Assembly (NCBI GenBank): GCA_973895155.1
Contig: OZ316892.1
Location: 29,140,001 to 29,204,000 of the forward strand
Source: Marsupella aquatica
Taxonomy: Eukaryota > Marchantiophyta
Direction of reading: 5' to 3'
DNA length: 64,000 nucleotides
Part shown: one piece after another, positions 17,793-30,720 of the stretch
How the letters are laid out: the number at the start of each line of letters is the position of its first letter
How positions within the stretch are numbered: position 1 is the stretch's first letter
Made by a program: the position numbers and the translations under genes
The notes under the pieces: model-generated
Seen by the model: only the letters and a program-made list of their open reading frames with translations
Told to the model about the DNA's origin: nothing
The model's database searches: none

Positions 17793-20700
17793 ATGAAAGG
17801 TGGCAATTGGAATCCCAGAGGTCCCAAATGGGGACCCCTAATGCCTTCCCAACCGCCAGATTTCTCAAATTTCCAGCAGGACATAAATCAAGGAGGCGGA
17901 CATTCGTTCCTTAGTAGGGCTAATGCTTCGCCTCACTTAAAGCCTGGCCGGGATTATAATTCTCCTCGGCGGAGGGGACAGAATTCTCACCTACAAAATG
18001 GTGCAGAGGGGCATCATGATAATCAGCAGTGGGGCACACCGTCGCCTCCTGGGATGAGTCCCCGTGGCCTCAATACACATCAACAGCAACGGCGAGGGTT
18101 TAGGACTCCACCAAATATGCATGGTAGTCATAGTGCATCATCGCCAATGCCTCCGGGTCATCTGAATGGGATGGTGTGGGGGCCATCTGTTCCTATTCAG
18201 ATTTCCCCCAACGGTTTCCCCTTGAATGATAGCGGTTTCCCCTTGAATGATAGGGATCAAAATGGGCAAGGCTGGCGTGCAACGACGATATCTTCTCCCG
18301 AGGTTCCCTCATTTCCTCCATCATGGGGAGAAGGACCTGTGAGGCCAATTAACCACTTTCATGTCGTGGGGCTTCCTCCTGGAGAGGACAGAGTCTCCTA
18401 TGCAGATAGATTGGCCACTAGGATTTACAATGAGATGCTGGCAGAGAAGAAGGGGGTGTCCACTTTTAAAGTTGCACAAGCGACCCTGTCTGTGCTCGGA
18501 GTTCCAGCCTTTGAGGCGCTAGGCATATTGCCTCATGACATCACATGTCTGCGCCAACTTACGACACTCGAAAGCAGGGTATGAGCCACATGTGGATTGG
18601 TCTACTGCTTTCCCTGTAAATTAACATGCAGAGTGAGCTTCATTATTTATCTCCCTTCTGCTGCAGCGTTGCAATGCAATATTTTATTTTTGTACAACCG
18701 GAGTTGCCCGGATGCACCATGTTCCCGAAAAACTTCAAGGGCGAACTGAAGGCTTGGGGATAAGTTAAAGAAAAATCAAGCATTGAAACAACGCACGGAA
18801 CTGACGTATTGAGTAATGACTCTCAAAGAGAGCTTATATCCTGGCTGTCAATTTTTTTTTAAGATTTGTTGCTAACATGATATGCCAGATTTGGACAAGA
18901 ATAGCCCGTGACACTGATTTATACTTGTTGATGAGCAGGTCAATGCATATATGCAGTCTTACTTGTCAGTGAGGAAGATAGCTACCTTATACGACTTGAG
19001 TAATGACCTGGCCTGTGAAGAAGGAGTGAATAATTATGACGACCTGGGCCTGGGGCCCCTTCTATACCACGAACTGGTTGTTCACTTTTTCTCTCCAGCG
19101 GTTGGAGTTGAAATTCATAAGATCACTGCTGCGGAAGTTATACAGTATCTAGCACAGTGGATTAGTCATCAACCGAAGGAATCGTTGAAGGTTGAGAGTT
19201 TTCTATCGTATGTCGCTAGTCAGCGTTCCCTCTCGTCTCCTGAGCATCTTTGTTTACGAATTCAGAGCCTTGGGTATGCACTTCCCTCAATTCTTTGAAT
19301 ATTCTTTCGAATTTGGACAATATACGATAATTGAGCAATGGATGAAGTGACTGGCTCGTAACTTTGGCATATGATGCTGTTCTTTTGGCCCTTTTGGTGG
19401 CTGCCCTGCTGTATTAGATACCATCTAGTTTGGAAATTACCTACTACATAAGTATTGATGTTTGAAAACATTGTAAATGCAGAATGCATGTTGGACATAT
19501 TAAACGTTCAAAGAAAGCAGAGATGGAACAAATCGGCATCTGGGAGAGACGAGCGAAAGCAGAATTTGCCAAAAGTAACAAGGAAAGTGTAATGTCGCGC
19601 GTTAGCTCATTCCTTGCTGCAGAACGGGAAAAGGAGACCTCTATGCGAAAACGTAAGCGCTTTTCTTCAAGTCCTGACTTAGATGAGGTGGACACGGGGG
19701 ATGAAGACCCTGTGGATGGGATTCCCGAAAGAATTCTGCCAAACAGCCCTTCGAGACGTAAAGTCAAGCTTGAGGACGCAAGCACTGTGGAAGTCTCAAG
19801 TGCTGCCCCATCTTGTCCCTACCCATCTGCTGCAGAGGAGCGGGCACGGGTTAAGAAACTGGAATTGCAACAGTTTGTTGCAAACTCTGAGAAAGAAGAT
19901 TTCTACTTGTCACGCCCTGAGCTTCAGGAGTTCGTCACAATTCTGAAGGATGCTTGTCACAATCGTTCAGTCCATGAGGTGCCCTCTCTTGACACTAAAA
20001 CTTCTGTAACTCACATCGGTTCCCAACTGCACAACTTGTCTTTCAAATGTAAGCAAAACCTCTATTTCTGTGCAGTAGTCCCTTGCACATGTCCGCATCC
20101 CAAGAGTCCGCATGTCCTCTAAAGTCTGCTTTTCAAACTCTAAAACGTCAGGCTTAACTTTAATGTACACTCTTGTAAAACATATGTATAACCTATCTAA
20201 ATACAGGCATAACTATGCAAGCTACTTGTAGACCTATTCAAAGTAGTACATGTTAGTTGTCTAATTGCGTAAACCTTTTTAAATAACTCTAATATCTCAG
20301 GTCCACACTTTCTCTTCAGCTCTAAAGGTTTTCACCGGGTAATTATATAAACGTCTATAAAGAACTTAAATATCTTAGTTCCACACTGTGTCTCGAGTCC
20401 GCAAGGTTTTCACGAGGTTTAGGGTTTAGGGTGTACTGGACTCGTCTAAGATGATTTTATCCATGTTGCGGTCTGTGCCACGCCAGTGTAGATTTAAAAA
20501 GCAAGCCTAAAAGTTGGCAGAAGAAAGTAGGCGATGCAATTAAGTAAGTCTATGTATTGTCCGAGATTTCTTGCCCTGACATTGTGGTTGGGAAATGTAG
20601 ACAGTGGGATGTAGGCATTTCCTAGTTGAAAGCCAAGGGTAGTAGGAGAGATGGCATTTCCAGATTGAAAAGTTGTCTGTACTCTGCCTTATCGTTTTAG

Positions 20701-23700
20701 TCTCGTCTACGTAACCGAGAATCGTTGATGCACTGACTGAATGTGATGTGCTGCCTTTATTTCAGGTGCTAATGAAAATGATTGAAATGTCTCGGAAGTT
20801 TAAGGGTACAAAGAAGAGAAGTGGAAAGTCGAAAATTTTCAAAGCATACCCCGCAATTGGCCTGCTAAATGTCGCTGTAAGTTGTGCCTTTCTTCCTGTG
20901 GTCCAGCTCTGTTTCCTTCTCTGTTTGGAATGAAATCGGTTTCTATCGTTTTATACGCTTATTTGTTGGCCGTAGCAGTTTACTCTGGAAAGGGACCTGT
21001 ACCTTACGATCTATTTTGGGGTGAATGGAATATGGAGGAACCGTGTTGAGTGCACTTGGGCAGGTTTACACTTGCTGGCCTCAAACAACCATGCTTTCTT
21101 CATATCAAATTTGTATGTGGCAGGTTTTGTCTGTAAAAGCTGGATTCTGGGATAGCATGTACCAAAATTTTCTTGAGGTGGCAGATGAGACTGATGGACC
21201 TCTAAAAGAGAAAATGCGAACTGTTCAAGTTGCGGCACCCATAGATGTTGTTTCATCAAAGAAAAGTACAACCTGCCAAGTTTCACATTTACCTGGTATG
21301 TGATCAACGGCTAAGTTGCTGATTTTCATTTTTTACTGATCGGTTTTCAGAATCTCGCAGAGGATCTCAGTCCTGCCGTAGTTATTAGTAGCGATGTTGA
21401 CTACATGCTGTTTTCCATTTGCGCATCAGTTTTTGATATAAGAAGTTAGCTGACTGCATAGAAAGGAGCCAGGTGATTCCTCTTCTCAGTCCCTTTCTTA
21501 GTCCTCAGTCCCTCTCTTAGAGAGTGTTACCTTAAGATCTGCGTTAAAAGAGGGATTGTTGAAAGGATTCGGCGATCCCTCCTTTGAGTCCGCACGTTCA
21601 ACCTGGCTAAAACTTGTGGATGTGGCAGAAAGTGCGGACCTTGCATGTTCCGTTTGTTACAGAAGTTTACATACAAGGACACGAATTTGCATAGGTTTAC
21701 CTGTAATCTACACAAATTACATAGGTTGACAATATTCTGACATAATTTAAAATATAATTTTACCATGTAGTTTACGTAGATCTACATCAGATTAAAAACG
21801 GTGCTGGATTTGCAGGTCCTGAAGAGATAGTCGCTGCAGTATCTGAACATTGTGAGAAGTATTTGAGGCCACGGATTGTTGATGGATCCCAAAACCAGCA
21901 CAAGGGTTTGTGGTCACTTTTACACTGGGTTCATGAATGTGAAGACTGGATAACTGGCAAATACTCAGTAGGAGAATTTGCATCTCTAGGATTTGGAAAA
22001 TTTTCAAATTTCCTAGAGCAATACATAGAGTTACTACCCAGTTTGGTGATCTCAATTATCAGCGAAAAGGTTAGAGATAGAAGACTTGTAGAAACCAAAG
22101 TCCCAAAGGAGCGGTTGTTTTCATTTCTTGCGCAGGCTCTTCCCACAGCATGTGAGAATGGGGCTTCCTTAAAGGATCATATTTCGGGCCTCCTCTACAG
22201 GCAGTTCAACGTGACTAGCGTGGAAGAAGTTGGAGCCAGTTCTGTTGAAAGCCTGCTGGAAACAAGCAATGGTGATGCATCCGCATTGTCTCCCATGGGT
22301 CATGTCTTCTTTCTGGAACCGTTGCTTGCATCTGGTACCGCCGAAGGAGTTGGTGCTCCGGGTCAGTTCAAGGACGGAAGTACTCAGGCTGAAGTATCAC
22401 ATGAGCCTCGGGAGGCTAGAGTTGGTATGTTGGGTTCTATGTCTAGTGCCGATGCAGCCAAGTTTTTGTTGAAAGCTCCTTTTCTCGTCGACCTCTCTCA
22501 GTGGTCACAGTGGCACTCAGTCTTTGCTCCAACCCTTGGGCCCTTGCTGGATTGGTTTGAAAGAGAAGGTTCCAAGTGGGGCTTGCATGCAATCGTGACA
22601 CGTGAAGGGGCCTTGTTGAGAATAGATGGAAAGGCAACTGCGGACAGTTTCTTACTAGCAACTGTGAAAGGCCTTGGGGATCAGATGGCAGCAGTTCTCA
22701 TGTCGTTGATAGCATTATATGGAGGCACTACAAGTTCTCCAACAGCTCTCCTCAAGTCCTATGCTTCCAAGGGTCTAGACATTCTCTTGGGGTCTTCGGC
22801 TGGTGAGTTGATTTTGCAGTCACCATCTCGTCCTGCTAGTGTACAGATGAAAAGGAAGTTCACTGAACAATTAGGAGGGCAGGTTGTGACGCTAAACCAC
22901 TCGGTCCGAGATGTAAAGCCAAAGACTACAAGTGGATTGGCAGCGTCTGGAAACGGCACGTTTCAGGCTGATTATATTTCCCATGAGAGTGTGGCGGGAA
23001 GGATTGGTAATCAGAGTTTGGTTGCGAGTCAATGCGTATTGGAGTGTCTTTCTTGTGTGATTCCAGAGTTCCGGACCTTCACAGCAGAAATTTTGTTACC
23101 TGCTCTTTCGCCTTTGATTGCGGGTACTCCTGCGTTACTAATGAGCGCAAGCTTTACTTTACAGCAGAAATCCATCCTCCATGGTTTGGGCTTCTGTCTT
23201 GGAATTCCCGAGTGGATAAGTGATTACAACAGTTATGCAACTCAGTCATCCCCATCTTTTATGTGCGGTCCGGAGGAAATGGAGGTTGACAAGTCTGAGC
23301 AGGGCCCACTGGAGACACAAGTACCTGATGATCTTGTCAGTTGTAATGTGCATGCTCCAATGACAAATAGAGTGAAGGTTGACACTAAGACTGGCGGCAA
23401 GGATGTGGAGATATTCTCCGATAACGACGTACCTTCTACCTTCGAGAAAGATAGAATTCAAGGCAATCCACTTCACATAAGGACTGATGGCTCTAATAGG
23501 TTAGGAAAGAAAAATGGCAAAGGGCGGAAAGCAAACACAAGGAAAGACACGCTGCTAGAGAGTGCCTCTATAGAAGCTGAGGCGACGATGGTGATTGAGC
23601 AAATTCGGCAGAGTGAGTTTGGTGTGGGACAAGATATTCAAGGGAAAGGGTGTGACCTCCTTGCAAAGCAGCATGCTAGAATGGGCCGGGCTTTACATCG

Positions 23701-26700
23701 TCTTTCAAGTGATCTATATTCACAAGACTCTCACTTTGTCCTTGAGCTTGTAAGTCACCTTTTCTTCTGATGGCAATAATACCATAACATAGAGGTCATC
23801 AGTTTATCTGAAGACCATATCAACCCGCGTTACTTTCTAGTGACAGAGAATGTGCATCCTCTATTTTTTAGTTGGTTTGACTCTCACCGATCAGTTTGTC
23901 TAGGTCGTATTCGGAAGCATTTGCTGACAGTTCATTCCAGGTACAAAATGCAGATGACAACGCTTACCATGCAGGTGTGGAAGCAGCACTATTGTTTTTA
24001 ATCCAGGAAGGGCGCATTGTAGTCTTGAACAACGAGAAAGGGTTCACAGCTGCTAATATCCGTGCCCTTTGCGATGTGGGTAACTCCACGAAGGCAGGAA
24101 TGAATACTGGCTACATTGGTCATAAAGGCATAGGCTTCAAATCAGTGTTCCGGGTAAGTTATAATGATGTTGTCTGATTCAATGCGATGATTATCTGCAT
24201 TGATCAGATAATTTGTCTATCCTCAAAAGGAATTCGAGTGATCCTTCTTTCTTCTTTTGGAACGCAGAAGATAAATAGATAACGGATTTCTTGGCACAAA
24301 ATTATTCTCCTGAAATATAGAGAAAGAAAAAGTTTATATTTGCGACATCTCTAATGTTTGCAGTCTCATACAACTCTTGAATTCAAATTGAAGTCGGGCA
24401 TGTCTTGCCAGGAAATTTGATTAGGGCTCCTTGAATCCTAAAATGACCAACTTGCTCAATCAATTGAATGTCGTTTTAGGTGACTGATGCTCCGGAGATA
24501 CACTCAAACGGTTTCCACGTCAAATTCGATGTCTCGGAGGGAGATCTTGGATTCATACTGCCAACTTGTATCCCTCCACCTCCTGCTGGTGACTCGAGTG
24601 CTGATATAATAGCTATGATGCCAGAAATTGAGAAACCGCAAATGGTGGGAATTGATTGTTGGAATACCCGGATTAATCTCCCTATTAAAGCATCTATTCA
24701 GAAAGGAACAGGACTCAACCTTCTAGCATCAAAGTTTAGTGATCTTCATCCTTCATTGTTGCTCTTTCTCCATCGCCTCCGCCGCATGGCGGTACGTAAT
24801 GAGTTGACCGGATCAGTGGTTGTGATGCATCGTGAAGATAAAGGGGAGGATCTTGTAAAAGTTGTGCATGGGACAGGAACGGCTACCTGGATGGTTGTTC
24901 GCCAAAGACTGAAGGCAGCTGTTCATCGACCTGGGATCACAGAGACAGAAATTGCCTTGGCTTTTCAGCTGAATGAAATATCAACGGGGAATTATGAGGC
25001 CCATTCCGAGCAGCAACAAGTTTTTGCTTTTCTTCCACTACGTTCCTATGGACTGAGATTCATTCTTCAAGGCGACTTCAAAGTACCATCTTCAAGAGAG
25101 GAGGTAGATTGTGACAGTGACTGGAACCAGTGGCTAAGGTCGGAGATTCCCAATGTATTTCTCAAGTCATCTGAAGTTTTCCAGAAAACCTTGGCTGCTG
25201 GCGGTCCTGGAAAAGCGGTGTCAAGTTTCATGAGCTTCCTGCCAATGGAAGGAGAGGTTCTTGGATTTTTTGCTCCTTTGCCAAGAATGATATTGTCTAG
25301 TTTGCGGGGAAGTGAATCTCTCCCAATTGAAGGCGGAGGATGGGCAATGCCATGTGTCCTATTACGTGGGTGGACTAACTCGACCCGTCAGTTGCTCCCT
25401 GACATGTTCCTTAACGAACACTTAGGATTACGGTACTTGGATAAGGATGTAAATATTACCGATGTTCTGGCGATGAAATTAGGAGTACAGCAATTCGGAG
25501 CAGGTACTTTGGTTGCGGCGATGAAATCTATTTGTGACACGAAGGGAGTGTTGATGTCGTTGGGCATTGAGTGGGTTAAAGCCTGGCTACTGGCTCTCCA
25601 TGAGTGCTTTGTGTCTGATCAGAAATCGCAACATCCTGAGATCTTTGAAGACAAGTGGGGCTCCTATAGGCTAGAGCTCCAAAGCCTCCCTTACATCCCA
25701 TTATCAAATGACACGTTCACATCTCTGTCAGATGGCTCTGTGTGGTTCGCCGGTGACCTTTCTGAGAATGGCCTTGGAGTGAGTTCCGTCTTAAGTAACT
25801 TCAAACTCCTCCTTTCAGAATTGAGAACTATACATCCCAGCTTGTTTGCTTTGCAAACCGAATGCGCCGTTTCTGAGGAATGTTCAACTGCCGCTTCGCC
25901 TCTGCTCAGCGGTGGGGGCTTGGGCAAGAATCCTGTTGAGAAAGTCGTGAGCATTCTTCAAAGATTGGGTGTGAGCAGACTCTCTTCACATGAATTGTTG
26001 AAGAGTCATGTGCTACCAGCAATGGCCAAGGATGAGTGTTTATTGAAAGATCATTTGTTGGTTGTGGAATACTTGGGGTTTGTCATCTCACACTTGGAGT
26101 CGAATTGTGCGACTTGCTTCTCAGGAGAATATAACGTCAAAGCTGAGCTCCAAAAATGTGCCGTCATTCTGACCAATCATGGGCTCATTCGTGTTGGACA
26201 GAAACCGATACATTTTAGTTCTGCTATGGGTAACAATATTACTGACATGAAGATGATTTTGGAAGGGAGTCATCTCCCTTGGATTGAAGTCAGTCCTTTG
26301 TATCTGCAATTGCAAGGCAAAGGTTGCGAGCTCACACAGTTGCGGAATTTTTTCAAGGAATTGGGTGTCACAGATTTTGTTAAAGTTCTTTACATGGAGC
26401 GGACACTTTTGAATAAGAGTGCCAGTTTATGGAAGAATTGCTTGTGGGAGGACGGGGTCGCATCTGAAGGGCCCTGGATTTTGCAAGACTGCAGCAGCCC
26501 AGAACTTGAATTCTTACTGAATTTGAAACGAGATGGAGATTCAGCCTCAATGGAAGGGCAAAACAATAGTTTACGTTTGAGGGAACGGTGTGGAAGCATC
26601 CTTGCTGCTCTCGATCACAACTGGGACGACTACTACTGCCAGTTCTGCAATGCTAGCTATTCACCCCTGGCTGTGAATGATGTGGGTCCTCAAAAGGCTA

Positions 26701-29700
26701 CTGTCTCAAGTTTCCTCCTGCTACTCCAACAGTGTTCGTGGATATTATCAAGTTTGGATGAAAAATTGCACGTGCCGACAGATCTATTTAGATCCTGTGA
26801 AGCCGTTGAAAGGATATTGGGTAGTCATGCCCCTTATGCGGTCACACCGGTAGGCACTCGTTTCCCAGCATCGCAGATTTGTCATTTATAAGCATTAAGC
26901 GGCAATATCTCATAAATGTGTAAAATCTAGAGTTGCAAATGCTTTTGGATGACCATAGAGTACCAGATGGACCGATTGAACTTACAGGGTCCACACAGAA
27001 GAGTGTAACGTCCCCTCTCGAACCGGGTCTTGAACTCTCCAAATTGATCCATTCTGTCCTTCCTCGTTCTGTGTCGTAGAATTTCAATTACGACTTTTCA
27101 CTCGTCCCAGGAAGCTCGGTTAACAAAACCTTTCTTCTAAGAATGAATGGCCTTTGATACTTGATGGCTTTGCAACTTAAAGCTGCATGTTGTACAGCAG
27201 TTTGTAGCACATTTTTGGTATTGAATTTAGAGATAGTTGTCGCCATGATGCACCTTCAGGAATTGTAGGCAACCTGCACAGATAAGTATGGCTAATTGTA
27301 CCTTCTCTACAATTGTTATCTTGCTCTTATAAATGATTGATTCTTATACCGCTCGCAAACTTCGTCTGGACTAGTTGTCTTGAAACAACTCCTTTGTGAT
27401 TCAGTTGTTGCCATTTGGGAGGCCTTCATCACATTATGTTCATTAGTAAAACTGGCTGGTGAAAGAGCAGATTCAGAGTACAGGGTTTATGGAAGCGCTG
27501 GGACTCCGCACACGAGTATCGGTTGATGATGCACTCCAGCTGCTCCGCTACTTGAGCCAGGACAAGGGGTTTTGTGAAGCTAGGTAACTTTAAAATATAT
27601 AGTGCGCGCTATTCAATGTTCAAAACCTTTCCTAGTTGACCTTTGTTCATGTAGTAATTTGTCTCGAACTTTCAATATTGGTCTTGATAGTCATGTTTCA
27701 GCTGGTTAACTCTCACCTCTGGCTTGTCTTTGTTGTAACTGCAGTATAGGTGAGATGACCCAGCTGTACTCATTCTTGTGGGAAAATCTCCCCTCTCACA
27801 AGGACGATGTACTCAGGTTGTTCAGATCCGGAGAATCTATTTTTGTACCACTCCAATGGAATAGAAATGCTCAGGAAGTTCAGAAGGGCCGGTTTTATTC
27901 GGTGGAGAGTGTGTGCTGGAGTGACCCCACCAGCACTCTGGATTTGCTTTCATTTCATCAGAAGATGAGACTCCGTGTTCCTGTTGCACCGTTGTGTGGG
28001 ATGTATCAGGGCCTGCACGAGTTTTTCGTTAGAGAGTGCCTTGTTCCAGAAATGCCCAGCTTTGATGGGTATCTTGCAGTTCTCAAGAAAATTGCTGATG
28101 AGCAACCTCCTATTGCGGCGCTAAGTCATGTGAGTAACCATCGGACAGAAGAGAATTTGGCTCACTTAATTCAGGAATTGGGGTCAAGGCATCCACACCA
28201 TCTTGAGAACATTGTTATCCTTCTTGATTTAGATCTGTGATGATGGGATGGTACGGTCACCGTATTTCTGTCTTCAGCCAACGAGAAGGATCGACTTTGT
28301 TTTTTTGGGAGTAGTCTCTTGTTTAGGTGCAAATGCTGGTTTCCTGGTGACCACGGTTGATCCTCAGCTTCTCCTGTACCACCTGTTCTTTGCGTTTGTA
28401 CTAAGTCACGGTTAACTTGCACAAATTTGCGCGTAAGCTACACTAATTCAGTTATAATTTACACGAATTTACAGAAAACTTACTCCAATTTACACATAAT
28501 GTGTATGGAATATTAGTCTTACAATAGGTCTAACCGAAAGTTCGATATAGTTTCCTGGTTTAAAATGCTGATTTGATTGCGATGCGGGACTTAAGCGAGT
28601 GCATACTTTACTACCGATTTGTTCGATACTAGAGAAAAGATCCCCTAAAATTATCCTCTTTGCAGGTTATGGAAGTGTTCAATCTGTGGTCGTCGGAGAT
28701 TAGCAGAGGCAATGTTGAGCCCCCAGAGATTTTGAGATGGAAAAGTCAATTGGGGGAAGCAGAGAGCAAAATTTTTGCCACCAGCCAAGACAGATGGGTA
28801 TGCTTGAACGATCAAAAGGGCCTGGTTTGCATTTGCGATGACAAAAAACTTGGAGAAGAATTTCAAGAGTTTGGGGAATGCGTCCACTTTTTACTCATGA
28901 CAGATGATGACCTCAGAGAAACGCTGAAGCGAAGCAATTCTCGAGAGACAGTTGATTGGACCCTACAACCTCTCGTGGAAGCACTGGGAATACCCAAGCT
29001 CTCGGAGGTCAACTTCTCTCACCTGTGCGAATCATTTTCAGAGAGATTTTGATTGAGCTGTGAATCGTTCACGACCGAAAGTTCCATCTGAATATTTTCG
29101 AGGTGCTTTACTCTTCAATTGATCTCAACTGACTTTGATGTCTCTGACACCGCAGGTTGTCGAACGTGAAGTTATAAAATATGGTCTACGTGATAGTGGC
29201 AAGATTGAAGCACTTATTGACTGGATTTTACCCTATGGGCAACGCTACTTGAAGCATCACCATGCCGACGAATACAAATATCTTCAGGGAATTGGAATGG
29301 ACGAAGCTCTGAGAAGGCTCAGATTTGTTGCCGTGGATCAACTCTACTTTCGGTATTCTCTTCGCAATACTGTAATCCGATCAAACAGATTGAGTCCCTG
29401 CACTTGCATTCTTGAGGTACTTAACCGACCTTTTCAGTTTGTCGTTCTTACCACGCTGTCCCTTTGGAGCTTTGTGCCCATGTGAGTATCGTATGCAGTA
29501 TGCAGGAGAATTGTTTTCTGATAGATTCTACATGGGCATTTTTTATGCAGGGCAACACTTTATTTGTGGTAGAAGACTTTGTGAACGATTACTGCAACAT
29601 ATATACGGAGCTTTCTCGCCTCTTTTTTAATGGGAAACCAAATCTTCAAATAGCCAATTTTCTACATCTCATCACTCTCATGGCTTCCTCGGGGTCCTCC

Positions 29701-30720
29701 AAAAATGAGATTGAGGGCTTCATAAGAAATGTACAGTGCATTCGACCAGGCATGGAAGGAGAAGACCTTTGGACCCTGGGCACTGCATGTAATGGCCATC
29801 CTGCCACTCAGTTGGTGGGATGGCCACCTAAAACTTGGATGCCCATGCCCGCAGTAAGTAATGAAAGAGTAGGTGAATTGAATCGACGCTCTCCTGGTGT
29901 CAGTCCACTGAGCAGTAACCAAAGTCAAGTTGCTCCTTCGCAAGGATATGACACTGGAGAACATTCAACTTTCAAAGACGTAACATTGCGGGATGGCCCA
30001 CTGAGCATAGAGGAGGAGTCTGCTGGCTGTCAGTTGTTGTTTGGTGATGTTAGAGATTTCCCTTCTCTACATAGACCATCTTATCCTGTTTCGATTGAAG
30101 GGAAAGGGAAAATGCATGCAGCTAAGGCTCCGCAATATTTGGAAGTGCAATCCCGGAGACCATCTCAAGTTTGGCAAGGTGAAGGGGCTCAAAGTCGAGC
30201 AATGCATGTCCAAGAAGTAGTGATAGATGGATCTGAATCAATGCTGATCGACAACACCCCTCAGAGCAGAGCTATGACAAATTTCCAGGGTAGGGATTCT
30301 CTTGGAGCACATCCTGCTAATGAGCAGCAAAGGGAGACCGGTCGTTCCGGTGAGGCAATTGTCTACCAGTACTTGTCTAGCCACTATGGAGCTGCCCATG
30401 TGAAATGGCTCAATCAAGATTCAGAAAGTGGAGCTGCATATGATATCGTGGTTATCAAGGACTCTGGAAAGAAGGAGTTCGTGGAGGTGAAAGCCACACG
30501 TTCGTCTGGTAAGGACTGGTTTGAAATCTCACCTTACGAATGGGACTTTGCCAGAAGTCATCCTGACTCTTTCACTATTATGCGAGTATGCCTTGGCTCT
30601 ACAAGTCAGCAGGTCAAGCTCCTCAGATTGCCTAATCCAGTCAAGCTTGCGCAAGAACATGTTCTTCAGCTGGCTCTTTTGCTACCAGCGGTACAAGAAA
30701 ATATAGTCAAGAACATGTGA
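17793..30720 (+). CDS. NOV: NO VEIN homologue, 13 exons, 2,895 aa
   Basis: Exons: 17793-18578, 18939-19273, 19483-19978, 20766-20876, 21124-21295, 21816-23749, 23941-24153, 24480-26849, 27471-27583, 27745-28129, 28666-29007, 29156-29416, 29551-30720. All junctions are GT-AG, phases agree, and the sum is 8,688 nt without a stop. Residues 1-260 are Gly/Pro/Gln-rich and disordered. The conserved N-terminal region follows (VRKIATLYDL, then YPAIGLLNVAV). Exons 6-7 hold an HSP90-like ATPase fold: N-box E1277 to D1284 (FVLELVQNADDNAY), NNEKGF 1308-1313, and glycine-rich GYIGHKGIGFKSVF 1335-1348. The C-terminus (about 2770-2867) is DUF3883, with a PD-(D/E)XK-like D2804 ... E2818-V-K2820. In Arabidopsis NO VEIN is a nuclear protein needed for auxin-dependent vascular and cell patterning; that role is inferred here. 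Exon 3 has an alternative donor at 20005 (+9 codons). Confidence 0.9.
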
